A stretch of DNA of 64,000 nucleotides from Paraburkholderia silviterrae (lineage in GTDB: Bacteria > Pseudomonadota > Gammaproteobacteria > Burkholderiales > Burkholderiaceae). The translations under genes and the position numbers were made by a program. The stretch lies in NCBI RefSeq assembly GCF_004353915.1, contig NZ_SMRP01000010.1, positions 210,669 through 274,668 of the forward strand, read 5' to 3'. Shown in pieces: positions 36,435-45,490 of this stretch. A model generated the notes under the pieces. It was not told where the DNA came from. It did not search any database and saw only the letters and a list, made by a program, of their open reading frames with translations. Every line of letters starts with the position of its first letter. The stretch's first letter is position 1.

Positions 36435-37055
36435 ATGCGTTGTGGCAATCCATGCGCAACCGCGATCGTAGCGCTCGTCTGCGCGGCGTGGACAGCTGTC
36501 GGGCTGAGTGCCGATGCGATCGACGCGTCCGCGCCGCCGGTACAGTATCGACTCGAACCGCGCGGTTCGGCTGTCACGTTCGACGTTGCGAACATCTGGC
36601 ACTCGAATCTCACCATGCGCTTCAGCCACATGCGTGGCCAGATCGATGGGTTCAATGGTATCGGCGCGGGCCGCGTCATGGTGACGATCGACGCGACAAG
36701 CCTCGAAACGAGCGTACCGTTCGTCACCGGATCCATCGAAGGCGGTGACATGCTGGACGTGGCGCACTATCCGGCCATTCGCTTCGTGAGCACGCGGTGC
36801 GAGCGCACCGGTACCGTCACTGCCCTTTTGATCGGTAATCTGACGATCCGGGCGACCACGCGCCCCGTAGCGCTCGCTGTGACGTTCGACGCAGACCCGC
36901 GTGATCCACCGGGCGCCCCCAGAACACTGGCGATCTCCGCCGATGGTCACTTCAGCCGGGCTGCGTTCGGGCTGTCGAGTGGGTCCTCCGCTTTCGGGGA
37001 CGACGTCCACATCAGAATCCAGGCCGAATTCGTCAGGGAACGGCCGGGGCCGTGA
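36435..37055 (+). CDS. YceI-family periplasmic protein
   Basis: 206 residues from ATG 36435. A signal peptide (about 1-27, CATAIVALVCAAWTAVGLSADA) precedes the lipocalin-like YceI domain: YRLEPRGSAVTFDVANIWHSNLTMRFSHMRGQIDGF, MVTIDATSLETSV, HYPAIRFVSTRCERTG, VTALLIGNLTIRATTRPVALAVTF and DGHFSRAAFGLSSG. YceI proteins bind long isoprenoid or amide lipids in the periplasm and are often stress- or acid-induced. It appears to stand alone. Confidence 0.88.
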   Translation: MRCGNPCATAIVALVCAAWTAVGLSADAIDASAPPVQYRLEPRGSAVTFDVANIWHSNLTMRFSHMRGQIDGFNGIGAGRVMVTIDATSLETSVPFVTGSIEGGDMLDVAHYPAIRFVSTRCERTGTVTALLIGNLTIRATTRPVALAVTFDADPRDPPGAPRTLAISADGHFSRAAFGLSSGSSAFGDDVHIRIQAEFVRERPGP

Positions 37056-37320
37056 GCTATTGATGAATTCGTCGAACGATTCTTCTTGTCATGATGTATT
37101 CGAGGAACGGAAGCACGCGCGAAAGCAGGCGGCCACGGTCGAGCCACCGATCACAGATGGAGCTGGACCGGCAAGCATGAGGGTTTTACACGCGCGAGGC
37201 GCTGGAATATAGCAGACGTCGCGAGCGTTTATTGGTCAGGCATGGCATGCAAAGCCGTCGCGATTGTTGCGCCAGGTTTTGCGTCGCTGTCGTTTAGCGC
37301 GAATTAGATGAGGTCTTATC

Positions 37321-37740
37321 GTGCAGCACATGATATTGCCCCCTTTGATGGGGGTATTTGCAGCCGCAGTGCTGGGCGCCTGTACCACGGTGCCTTACGA
37401 CACATCGGCTAACTTCTGTGATCAGGAGTACGTGATGAGCAATCCTGCAGGTGCCGAATATTACTGCGGCGCCAGCTATGGGTACCTTTACGGAGGAGGC
37501 TTTGGCGGTATCGATCACTTTCACGATCATCACGATGGTCATGATCATGATCATGACCATGACTTCGATTTTCATCGCGGCCATGACCATGACTCTCATC
37601 ATGGCGCTGCCATGGCAGGTGGCGAGCACGGTGCAGCGCGTGGTCAAGGCCACGGCGGCGGGCACGACTCAAGCGGTTTCGGCAGTGACTTTCAGGCGTC
37701 GGGAGCGAGCGGATCGCACGGGGGTGGCGGGCACAAATAA
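37321..37740 (+). CDS. His/Asp-rich lipoprotein, putative metal binder
   Basis: A 139-residue protein. GTG 37321 is preferred over ATG 37330 because TGAGG lies 7 bp before it. The leader ends in lipobox VLGAC (Cys near residue 21). Residues about 63-95 are almost pure His/Asp (IDHFHDHHDGHDHDHDHDFD and on), and the C-terminal third is Gly/Ser/His-rich. Such stretches chelate Zn, Ni, Co or Cu. I do not recognise a named family, and metal storage or sensing at the envelope is inference. The next gene (CHRD) is 163 bp downstream. Confidence 0.72.
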   Translation: MQHMILPPLMGVFAAAVLGACTTVPYDTSANFCDQEYVMSNPAGAEYYCGASYGYLYGGGFGGIDHFHDHHDGHDHDHDHDFDFHRGHDHDSHHGAAMAGGEHGAARGQGHGGGHDSSGFGSDFQASGASGSHGGGGHK

Positions 37741-37903
37741 GCGGAATCACACAGCGGACAGTACCTTCACAATCGACCACCCGCACGCTCGACCTTTCTG
37801 GGCGATCAGATCAATCGTCGGGGGCCTTTGAAGGCTGATCCCTCGTGCCGGATGGCGTTGCATACCGGGCGTCCGGCTGGGGCAAGCCGAAAGGAGCGAG
37901 TAG

Positions 37904-38365
37904 ATGAGTACTTTCAAGATCAGGCGCGCCATTCTCGCGCTTGCCGGCGTCGCATGCGGCGCAGCGGTGAGCGTGGCGCTTGCCGCGCCCATGTCATTCT
38001 CAGTACCACTCAATGGATCGGAGCAGGTGCCTCCCGTACGAACCAAGGGCACGTGTGACGCCAGGCTCACTTACGATCCCGACACACGCCAGGTCACCTG
38101 GAACGTAACGTGCAACGACCTCTCGAGTCCGGTAACGATGGCGCATTTCCACGTCGGGGCAGTGGGAAAGAATGGCGATCCTGTCGTCTGGCTGACGAAA
38201 GTGGGTAGCACCAGCACCGCCATTGAGGGCCCCATCAAGGGCGAACATACGCTGACGCCAGATCAAGCGAAGGACTTCGTCGCGGGTAATCTATACATCA
38301 ATGTCCACACGAAGGACCACCCGGACGGCGAGGTCCGCGGTCAGGTAATGGCGCCGAAGCAATAG
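37904..38365 (+). CDS. CHRD-domain exported protein
   Basis: A 153-residue protein with a Sec signal peptide (about 1-28, ending ALAAP). The rest is a single CHRD domain: FSVPLNGSEQVPPVRTKGTC, DARLTYDPDTRQVTWNVTC, MAHFHVGAVGKNGDPVVWL and GNLYINVHTKDHPDGEVRGQV. CHRD domains occur in chordin and many bacterial secreted proteins; their bacterial role is unclear. A purine-rich site (AAAGGAG) precedes the ATG. Confidence 0.88.
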   Translation: MSTFKIRRAILALAGVACGAAVSVALAAPMSFSVPLNGSEQVPPVRTKGTCDARLTYDPDTRQVTWNVTCNDLSSPVTMAHFHVGAVGKNGDPVVWLTKVGSTSTAIEGPIKGEHTLTPDQAKDFVAGNLYINVHTKDHPDGEVRGQVMAPKQ

Positions 38366-38656
38366 CCATTTTGGCAGTCGCGCTCGCGTCGCTGCCGTTC
38401 ATCAGCGGGAGTTTCATCGCGCAACTGCGCGAGGGCCATGACACCGTTCACATGGGGCTCGCACCGCATCTCGCTCGCGCAATCCATGCGCATCGGCGCG
38501 CGGGTCTCGATGGCGCTGATGCAGGGGGCCGGGCGTGCGTCTCGCGGCCCAGCCCTCAGCGCGTGCTGCAAGCAAAGCTAGACAACCCGCACGAAAACCA
38601 CGGAGAATCGCAGTCTTCACACCGGTCCGACGGTCCCTACCCATACGGAATTCGAA

Positions 38657-39586
38657 ATGAGCCGCCTGCCCCCGTTACGCGCGTTGCAAGCATTCGACGC
38701 CGTCGTTCGCAACGGCAATGTGGTCGCCGCCGCCGAAGCACTGCACGTGACGCCGGGCGCCGTCAGCCAGCAGATCCGGCTGCTCGAAGACGCGCTGGGG
38801 GTGGCGCTCTTCGTTCGGGAAAGCACGGGGTTGCGTCCCACGGAGCTTGGCCAGCTCTACCATCAGCATGTCGCGCAGGGCTTCGAGTGCTTCCACAACG
38901 CGCATGCCGCGTTGATCGCCGCGCGTCACGGCCCGCATTTGACCCTCAGCACGTTCCCTTCGGTGGCGACGCACTGGCTCGCCGCACGGCTCGATCAATG
39001 GCACGCGCTGTCGCCCGATGTGCGCATCCACGTCGAGGCAATCGACCGCGAGCCCAAGCGGGGCGAAAGCCGCGCGGATATCCGCTTGACGTATGGCGCA
39101 CCGCCCACGGACGGTACACCGCATCGGGTGCTGTTTACCGATCGTGTCGCCCCGGTTTGCGCGCCGTCGCTGCCCGAGCCGCAGCTGCCGCTCAGACAGC
39201 CCGCGGATCTGCTGAACTATCCGCTCGTTCACGTCGAATGGGGCTGGGCCGATCTCTCGCCGCCAACCTGGGCCGACTGGTTCAATGCCGCCGGTGTTCC
39301 GGTTCCCGATACGCTCGCGCCGCTCACCTATTCGCTTTCGTCGATGGCGATTGACGCGGCAACACGCGGCAGGGGAATTTCACTCGGGCAAGGGTTGTTC
39401 GCGATCGACGAGCTCACTAGCGGCAGGCTGATTGCGCCATTCAGAATCTCGCTGCCGATGCCGCGCCCGTACTATTTGATCTGGCAACCCGGCTCGCTCG
39501 ACACACCCGGCGCGCGGCAATTCATCGACTGGCTCATTGCAGAGGCCGGGCAAACGAATCGCGAGATCGATTCGATGTTCGGCTGA
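38657..39586 (+). CDS. LysR-family regulator, GcvA-like
   Basis: A 309-residue LTTR of the GcvA/AmpR type. The HTH is LPPLRALQAFDAVVRNGNVVAAAEALHVTPGAVSQQIRLLEDALG, and GISLGQGLFAIDELTSGRLIAPF is the typical C-terminal segment. It lies 187 bp upstream of, and on the same strand as, the MIO-less lyase gene. It is therefore the likely local regulator of the lyase/oxygenase/transporter island, though this is inferred from position only. Confidence 0.88.
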   Translation: MSRLPPLRALQAFDAVVRNGNVVAAAEALHVTPGAVSQQIRLLEDALGVALFVRESTGLRPTELGQLYHQHVAQGFECFHNAHAALIAARHGPHLTLSTFPSVATHWLAARLDQWHALSPDVRIHVEAIDREPKRGESRADIRLTYGAPPTDGTPHRVLFTDRVAPVCAPSLPEPQLPLRQPADLLNYPLVHVEWGWADLSPPTWADWFNAAGVPVPDTLAPLTYSLSSMAIDAATRGRGISLGQGLFAIDELTSGRLIAPFRISLPMPRPYYLIWQPGSLDTPGARQFIDWLIAEAGQTNREIDSMFG

Positions 39587-39773
39587 TCACGCCATAAGCG
39601 TCTCTCATCCGCGTTTTAGATAATCTATAAACGGTCGACAAATTAAATGGTTTGTCGGCCTCGTTGCGTCCTCCTATTCTCGAACGTGGCTCAAGCGCGC
39701 CTGCAAAGCGGGTTGTTGCAGGCATTCACGCCTGGCGCTCACTCCCACTTCCCTACAGGATCGACGCAACGAC

Positions 39774-41342
39774 ATGAACACACCTCGCACCGAATTTCGC
39801 GTTCGCGCGCAGCAAATCACGGAAGTGCTGCTCGGCGACGACGATATTTCGATTGAACAATTCGTCGCTGTCGCAAAGTACGGCGCGCGCGTGCATTTTT
39901 CGCCCGCGTATTGCGAACGCGTGCGCCGCTCCCGCGCACTGGTCGAGCGCTTTCTTGAAGAGAATCGCCTCGTTTATGGCGTGACAACCGGATTCGGCGA
40001 CAACTCCACCCGCCTCGTGCGCCCCGAGGAAGCGGAGCAGCTTCAGTGCAACATCGTCCGCTCTCACGCTGTTTCGGTGGGCGAGCCGCTGCCGCGCGAA
40101 GTGGTTCGCGCGAACCAGTTGATGATCCTCATTAGCCTGGGCAAAGGCTATTCCGGCGTCACTCTCGAGTTGCTCCAGACCATTGCCGATTTGTTGAACC
40201 ACGACATCACGGCAGTGGCGCCGGGAGACGGCTCGGTGGGCTATCTCGGCCCGGAAGCGCACATGGCGCTCGTGCTGATCGGCGAAGGCGAGGCCACCTG
40301 GCGCGGCGAGCGCATGAGCGGATTGCAGGCGCTGCAGGGCGCGGGCCTCAAGCCCCACACGCTGCGTTGCAAGGAGGGACTCGCGCTGGTCAACGGCACC
40401 ACCTCGGTCACGGCAATCGCGATGCTCGCGCTCTACAACGCGCTCGACGCCTCCAGGGTCGCGGACATTGCCGCTGCGATGTCCCTGCAGCCGCTCAAAG
40501 GCACCACGCGCTCGCTCGATGAGCGCTACCACGCGAACAAGCAGCACGCGGACCAAATCCACGCGGCCGACAACCTGAGGCGCCTGCTTGCCGGCAGCGC
40601 GCTCGCCGAACGCTTCGTCGATTACCGTCTGCAGGACACGTACAGCCTGAGAGCGATGGCGCAGGTGCACGGCGCGTCGAAACGCGCAATCGACGATGCA
40701 CGTGCATCGATTCTCAATGAGGTGCGCTCATCGGGCGACAACCCCATGATCCATCCGGGCGACGGCGATGGGATCGCGATATCGGGCGCGAACTTCGACG
40801 GCACCTTCGTTGGCATCGCGAGCGACCTGCTGTGCATTGCCATGACCAATCTCGCGAAGATCTCCGAGCGCCGCACCGATCGCATGGTCAACCCGCACTT
40901 CAGCGAGTTGCCGGCCTTCCTCGTCGCGCGCCCGGGTCTGAATAGCGGCTATATGATCACGCAATACACGGCCGCCGGGTTGCTGGGAGAAATGCGCGCC
41001 CTCTCCCATCCCGCGTCGGTCGACAGCGTCTCCACGAGCGGCAACCAGGAAGACCCCGTGAGCTTCGCGTACCTCGCCGCGCGCAAGGCCTACACGGTCT
41101 CGCAGAAGCTGCAGCACGTGCTCGCCATCGAATTGATGACCGCGGCTCAGGCGCTGGAGTTCTTCGATCCCGCCGACGCCTCACCCGCCACCGCGGCCGT
41201 CTACGCCCGCATCAGGCAGGTCGCGGCGAAGGTCGACGACGATCGCTATTTCTATCCCGACATGGTCGCCATTCATCGGCTCGTGGCTGAAGGCGATCTC
41301 ACCAGTGTTGCGGAGAGCATCGCGGGCACGCTCCACGCGTAA
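39774..41342 (+). CDS. Histidine-ammonia-lyase-family protein lacking the MIO triad (candidate ergothionase-type lyase)
   Basis: A 522-residue member of the HAL/PAL family. Conserved active-site elements remain: Tyr68 in VYGVTTGFG, SHAVSVGEPL, GSVG at 153-156, AQVHGAS, LNSGYMITQYTAA, LSHPASVDSVSTSGNQED with Glu426. But where HAL reads GSVGASGDLAPLAHM this protein reads GSVGYLGPEAHM: the Ala-Ser-Gly that cyclises to MIO is absent (bases 40242-40265), replaced by a loop three residues shorter. An MIO-free relative could eliminate a better leaving group than ammonia, such as trimethylamine from ergothioneine or hercynine. I recall ergothionase as such a case, but I could not check it. Transporter and oxygenase genes follow. 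A pseudoenzyme is the alternative. Confidence 0.85.
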   Translation: MNTPRTEFRVRAQQITEVLLGDDDISIEQFVAVAKYGARVHFSPAYCERVRRSRALVERFLEENRLVYGVTTGFGDNSTRLVRPEEAEQLQCNIVRSHAVSVGEPLPREVVRANQLMILISLGKGYSGVTLELLQTIADLLNHDITAVAPGDGSVGYLGPEAHMALVLIGEGEATWRGERMSGLQALQGAGLKPHTLRCKEGLALVNGTTSVTAIAMLALYNALDASRVADIAAAMSLQPLKGTTRSLDERYHANKQHADQIHAADNLRRLLAGSALAERFVDYRLQDTYSLRAMAQVHGASKRAIDDARASILNEVRSSGDNPMIHPGDGDGIAISGANFDGTFVGIASDLLCIAMTNLAKISERRTDRMVNPHFSELPAFLVARPGLNSGYMITQYTAAGLLGEMRALSHPASVDSVSTSGNQEDPVSFAYLAARKAYTVSQKLQHVLAIELMTAAQALEFFDPADASPATAAVYARIRQVAAKVDDDRYFYPDMVAIHRLVAEGDLTSVAESIAGTLHA

Positions 41343-41386
41343 GCCGCGTGCCATGACCGCCGCTCGGCGATGATGAAACCCTGATG

Positions 41387-41446
41387 GTGCGGGAAAAGCG
41401 TCCGTAGCGCAGTTCAGGACGCCATTTCCCGCACCGTTTGCTTTTA
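41387..41446 (+). terminator. Long stem-loop after the lyase gene
   Basis: GGTGCGGGAAA...GCGTCC at 41387-41403 pairs with GGACGC..TTTCCCGCACC at 41418-41436, a stem of about 17 pairs with one small bulge. GTTTGCTTTT follows. It most likely terminates transcription of the lyase gene. Confidence 0.7.
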
Positions 41447-41480
41447 GTTGACGCTCTTCTCACGCAAACACGCAAACACG

Positions 41481-41511
41481 AAAAAAGCCGTCGTCCACGT
41501 GGAACGACGGC
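41481..41511 (-). terminator. Intrinsic terminator of the binding-protein gene
   Basis: Read on the minus strand, the stem GCCGTCGT/ACGACGGC with a short loop is followed by six T (41486-41481). It lies about 53 bp after the stop of the substrate-binding-protein gene. Confidence 0.82.
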
Positions 41512-41563
41512 AATCCGGAGACTACCCAAACTTATTGATGCAGCAACGTCTCGATCTGCAGGT

Positions 41564-42421
41564 TCAAGGCGCAACGTCCGTCTTGAACCATTTTTCGCTC
41601 AAGCGCTTGACTGTTCCATCCGCAAGCGCGCCGGCGATGGCCTTGTCGAACATCGTTTTCAGATCGGTGTCGCTCTTGCGCAGGCCGAGCGCTTCGCCAT
41701 CGCCCCAGATCGCGCCGCCAATCTTGGGGCCGGTCAGGCACAGCGACGAATTACCGGGTTTCGACAGCGCGGATGCATAGTAGGCCGCGTCGTCGAAAGC
41801 GACGTCGATACGCCCCGAAGTCAAATCGATATCGTGATCGGGCGCGTTCTTGTATTCACGTATCGTCGCAACGTCCTTGAAATTCTGATTGATGAAGTTG
41901 CTGTAAACGGAGCCCGTCACGATCCCGATCGTCTTTCCCTGAAGACTCTTTCTCAGCAGATCGACTGTCGGCTTGTCCTGCGCCGGATTGCCGGATAGTT
42001 TCAGCAACGCCCCGTTGGACGGAGCCTTCGAAAGCAACCCAGGGCATGACGAGACAAAAACCGCAGGCGTGTTCGCGTAAGGCCGCGAGAACGCGATGGC
42101 TTTCTTGCGCTCGTCGCTGATGGACAGCGCGTCCATGATCACGTCGAACTTGCCTGCGTTGAGGCCCGGAATCAGTCCGTCCCAATCCTGGGCAACGAGT
42201 TTGCATTGCACGTGCATGCGCTGACAAAGATTCTGGGCCAATTCCGGCTCGAAACCGTCGAGCCTGCCGTCGGGCCGCGTCAGGTTCCATGGCTCGTAAC
42301 TGCCCTCGAGGGCGATACTGACCGTCTTCTCCTGCGCAGCCTGCGCGGGCGCGACTGCCACGATGGCAGCGAAAGCCATCGCGCCTGTTATCGCCTTCAC
42401 GACGCTGCGCTTATTCATCAT
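41564..42421 (-). CDS. Polar amino acid ABC transporter substrate-binding protein (HisJ/OccT-like)
   Basis: 285 residues from the ATG at 42421, which is 11 bp after GGAGGAG; the ATG at 42430 is too close to that site. A signal peptide (VKAITGAMAFAAIVAVAPAQA) precedes the type 3 solute-binding fold: VSIALEGSYEPWNLTRPDGRLDGFEPELAQNLC, DWDGLIPGLNAGKFDVIMDALSISDERKKAIAFSRPY. The SYEPWN segment and the SISDERKK motif resemble histidine-, lysine/arginine- and opine-binding proteins. It is downstream of the reductase and oxygenase genes on the minus strand; the permeases and ATPase are divergent at 44754-47076. Confidence 0.9.
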   Translation of the reverse strand: MMNKRSVVKAITGAMAFAAIVAVAPAQAAQEKTVSIALEGSYEPWNLTRPDGRLDGFEPELAQNLCQRMHVQCKLVAQDWDGLIPGLNAGKFDVIMDALSISDERKKAIAFSRPYANTPAVFVSSCPGLLSKAPSNGALLKLSGNPAQDKPTVDLLRKSLQGKTIGIVTGSVYSNFINQNFKDVATIREYKNAPDHDIDLTSGRIDVAFDDAAYYASALSKPGNSSLCLTGPKIGGAIWGDGEALGLRKSDTDLKTMFDKAIAGALADGTVKRLSEKWFKTDVAP

Positions 42422-42474
42422 CCTATGCATATCTCCTCCGTCGCTGTTGAAATTGAATTGCGTCACATCCACCA

Positions 42475-43449
42475 TCAAGTGTCGCGCGCAAGCACGAGCA
42501 CCGGCGACTTCGAGCGCGAAACGCACGGCAGAAAATGCGTTCCCGCCATGCGCTCATCGTCCGTCAAATAGCTGTCCCGATGATCCGGCTCCCCTTCGAT
42601 CACGCGCATCATGCACGACCCGCACACACCGACTTCGCACGACGACCCGATCTCATGCCCGGCGTCGCGAAGACACGCCAGCACGGACCTGGCCGGCGGC
42701 ACCACGACCGCCGTGCTGCACGAGCCGAGCTTGACGACAAACTCGCGCTCGCCGGCTTCCGCTGGCGCCATTGGCCCAAACGCCTCCATGTGAACGTTGC
42801 CGTCACCGAGTGCGGCGCGAGCCAACTCAGCGGTCATCTGCATCAGCGCAGCTGGACCGCACACGTACAGGTGCGACTGCGGTTTCGATTCGGCCAGCAG
42901 CGCCGCCACGCGCTCGCGCACCGCATCCGGTGCAAGCGCAGGATGGATTCGCGTATGCGCGGCCAGAGGCGAGCGCATGATCTCGTCCCGAAAGACCGTA
43001 TCGGCTTCGCTGCGCACGAAATACTCGAACTGGAAAGACTTGCCCGAGGCCTGAAGTGCATAGGCCATCGAGAGAACCGGCGTGACGCCAATTCCTCCTG
43101 CCACCAGGATGTGATGCGCCGCCGTCTCGTCCACACCAAAAGCGTGCCTCGGCAAACCGATCCGCAATTGCGTGCCGTTGCCCGCGTGGCTGCACAGCCA
43201 TGCGGAGCCACCTCGCGATTCGCTCGACCGCTTGACGGCAATCCGGTAATCGGACGCCTGTGGGTTCGGCCCGCAAAGCGAATATTGGCGCACCAGATCA
43301 TTCGGGAGATAGACGTCGACATGCGCCCCTGGCCGATAAGCCGGCAGCGGTGCGCCGTCCTGGCGCGCCAGCCGCAATACGCGTGTGTCGTCCGTTCCGC
43401 CGGCGGCTTCATGGACAACGACCTCGATCGTTTCGACCCAAGCGTTCAT
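42475..43449 (-). CDS. VanB-type oxygenase reductase (FMN, NAD, 2Fe-2S)
   Basis: 324 residues from MNAWVETIEVVVHEA (start 43449). The flavin motif is HVDVYLPNDLVRQYSLCG, the nucleotide site ILVAGGIGVTPVLSMA, and the C-terminal ferredoxin cluster CEVGVCGSC plus a distal Cys (LPCVSRS). It should pass electrons from NAD(P)H to the Rieske oxygenase encoded 19 bp upstream. It is only modestly similar to the other VanB-type reductase in this window, so the two are separate systems. Confidence 0.9.
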   Translation of the reverse strand: MNAWVETIEVVVHEAAGGTDDTRVLRLARQDGAPLPAYRPGAHVDVYLPNDLVRQYSLCGPNPQASDYRIAVKRSSESRGGSAWLCSHAGNGTQLRIGLPRHAFGVDETAAHHILVAGGIGVTPVLSMAYALQASGKSFQFEYFVRSEADTVFRDEIMRSPLAAHTRIHPALAPDAVRERVAALLAESKPQSHLYVCGPAALMQMTAELARAALGDGNVHMEAFGPMAPAEAGEREFVVKLGSCSTAVVVPPARSVLACLRDAGHEIGSSCEVGVCGSCMMRVIEGEPDHRDSYLTDDERMAGTHFLPCVSRSKSPVLVLARDT

Positions 43450-43468
43450 GCCTTCACACTCCCCGATA

Positions 43469-44506
43469 TCATGGCAGCACCAGTTGCAATGCCTGCTCCG
43501 CATCGATCATCTTTTTCAGCACTCTGCGAAAGCGCAGCGGAGCCGCGTCGGTTTCGATATCCGTGTTCGGCGTGCGCTTGTTCGCCATGCCGCGATCGAC
43601 GGCCGCCAATACCACGAGATCTTCCTTGAATGCGGCGATGAAATCGTTGGTCAATGCGCGACTCGTCGCCGTGCAATCCGGACGGAAGTTGCGAACCTGG
43701 AACCAGAAATATCGACAGGTATGCTCGGTAACCGGCGTCACGAAGTTGTAAGAGTCCATCAGGAATACGCTCGGATGAAGCGTGCCTTGCGGTGCGCCTG
43801 AATTTGCCGGTGCAATGATGTCCCGAATGATCGCGTGAGACGGATATTGCACTTCGTAATGCTGGAGACGGTCGGCGCGACCCGTGAAATTCACGTACGG
43901 CAAAAAGAACGGCGCGAGCTCGCAATCGAGCATCCAGCGCGCCGCGAGCACCCCGTTTTCGAGAACCGACATTTTGACCGGCACATCGGCCGTCGCCACG
44001 TTGCCAAGCGACGTCTTGTGCACGTAGGTGACGTGCGAGGGATCGAGCAGGTTGTCCGTCATGTACAGATAGCTGCAGTCGACGTCCATGGCCGGGCCGC
44101 GATTGATGCCCCATGCGGGGTCGTCGTAATGCGCAACCGCAATGATCGTGTCCGGATCGGCCAGCTCGGCGGGGCCCATCCAGATCCAGACCAGACCGTA
44201 ACGTTCCTCAACCGGATAGGCCTTCACGCACGCGTTCGGCGGCGTGCGCGAGAGACCCGGTGCGCGGGTGCACTTGCCATTCGCTCCGAATTCGAGCCCG
44301 TGATAGCCGCAGCGCAGATGGTCACCCACCACCTCTCCCATTGAAAGCGGAAGCTTTCGATGCGGACACGCGTCCTCCAGCGCAACCACGGCTCGATCCG
44401 CGTTGCGATAAAACACGACAGGCTCGCCGAGGATGACACGGCCCACCGGCCGCTCGCCGATCTCATCGCTCCAGGCTGCCACATACCACGCGTTGCGCAA
44501 ATACAT
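43469..44506 (-). CDS. Rieske non-heme iron oxygenase, VanA-like
   Basis: 345 residues from ATG 44506, chosen because GAGG stands 5 bp before it; ATGs at 44521 and 44566 lack such a site. The Rieske ligands are Cys47-x-His49 (CPHRKLPLSMGE) and Cys66-x2-His69 (CGYHGLEF). The iron site TDNLLDPSHVTYVH is nearly that of vanillate demethylase. Family reactions are O- or N-demethylation and hydroxylation. With a histidine-type importer and an MIO-less lyase in the same island, N-demethylation of a methylated histidine, or oxidation of the lyase product or released amine, are the options I would test. Confidence 0.9.
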   Translation of the reverse strand: MYLRNAWYVAAWSDEIGERPVGRVILGEPVVFYRNADRAVVALEDACPHRKLPLSMGEVVGDHLRCGYHGLEFGANGKCTRAPGLSRTPPNACVKAYPVEERYGLVWIWMGPAELADPDTIIAVAHYDDPAWGINRGPAMDVDCSYLYMTDNLLDPSHVTYVHKTSLGNVATADVPVKMSVLENGVLAARWMLDCELAPFFLPYVNFTGRADRLQHYEVQYPSHAIIRDIIAPANSGAPQGTLHPSVFLMDSYNFVTPVTEHTCRYFWFQVRNFRPDCTATSRALTNDFIAAFKEDLVVLAAVDRGMANKRTPNTDIETDAAPLRFRRVLKKMIDAEQALQLVLP

Positions 44507-44753
44507 TGCCACCTCTTCCATGTGTAGTTCGTTGTCGGATAGTGGACAGAATAGGAACGCAGACAAGCATCGATCAAGCGATTAAATCTAACGCAACGGC
44601 TCAATTTTTCTAAAGCCGGAGCCCATATTTTCGTGCCACGATTATCAGCGAATAGGGATTTCCCGATGACCAGGCACATTCGCACTGAAATGGCTTGCAC
44701 AGCAATTCTGAAATGTGCAGTCTTGTATAGACAAATCCACAGGAGCACGATGA

Positions 44754-45476
44754 ATGTCCATGCTTGAATTACTCGGTTTCGGTGCCGATGGCTGGGGCGG
44801 CGTACTGTTGCTGGCCGCTGCGATGACGGTTGCGGTGACGTTGACGGCGCTCCTCATAGGCGCATTGCTGGGTGCGCTCATCGCATCTGCAAAACTATCT
44901 GGAGTCCGTATCTTTCGAATCGCGGGCGACTGCTATACGACCGTGTTTCGTGGCGTTCCCGAGCTTCTCGTGATCTATCTGTTTTACTTCGGCGGGTCGA
45001 CATTCGTCACGACCGTGGGCCACTGGTTCGGCGCCCAGGGCTTTATCGGGGTCCCGCCTTTCCTGGTTGGCGCGCTGGCCGTCGGCCTGATTTCCGGCGC
45101 CTACCAGGCCGAGGTCTATCGCGCGGCGGTGCTTGCAGTCTCCCGCGGAGAGCTCGAAGCGGCGCGAGCGGTCGGCATGCCCACGTTGCTCATGATGCGA
45201 CGCATCCTCATTCCGCAAGTCCTTCGCTTCGCGCTCCCAGGCATTGGCAACGTCTGGCAATTGAGCCTGAAAGATTCCGCGCTCATTTCCGTAACGGGCC
45301 TGGCGGAGCTGCTGCGCACGAGTCAGGTGGCCGCGGGTTCGACGCATCAGTATTTCGTGTTCTTCATCGTGGGCGGCACGCTCTATTTGCTGATGACGAT
45401 GATCTCGAACCGGGTCTTCAATCATGCGGAGGCACGCGTCGGGCGAACCTTTCGCACCAATTTCGCTCGCCATTGA
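44754..45476 (+). CDS. Amino acid ABC transporter permease, HisQ-like
   Basis: A 240-residue inner-membrane permease with about five hydrophobic segments. AGGAG lies 8 bp before ATG 44754. The EAA loop (ELEAARAVGMPTLLMMRRILIPQVLRFALPGIGNVWQLSLKDSAL) contacts the ATPase, and FRGVPELLVIYLFYFGG is typical of the HisQM/OccQM group. It is divergent from the oxygenase gene and is followed 14 bp later by the second permease. Confidence 0.92.
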   Translation: MSMLELLGFGADGWGGVLLLAAAMTVAVTLTALLIGALLGALIASAKLSGVRIFRIAGDCYTTVFRGVPELLVIYLFYFGGSTFVTTVGHWFGAQGFIGVPPFLVGALAVGLISGAYQAEVYRAAVLAVSRGELEAARAVGMPTLLMMRRILIPQVLRFALPGIGNVWQLSLKDSALISVTGLAELLRTSQVAAGSTHQYFVFFIVGGTLYLLMTMISNRVFNHAEARVGRTFRTNFARH

Positions 45477-45490
45477 CGGAGACGCTGCAC

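Noticed and set aside
38371..38656. An open frame between the CHRD gene and the GcvA-like regulator
   Set aside because: It continues out of frame through the regulator gene, shows no start signal and no protein-like pattern.
39774..41342. The lyase gene considered as an ordinary hutH or as a pseudogene
   Set aside because: hutH needs the ASG triad, which is absent; a pseudogene is unlikely because the 522-codon frame is intact, the change is an in-frame clean loop replacement, and other active-site residues are conserved.
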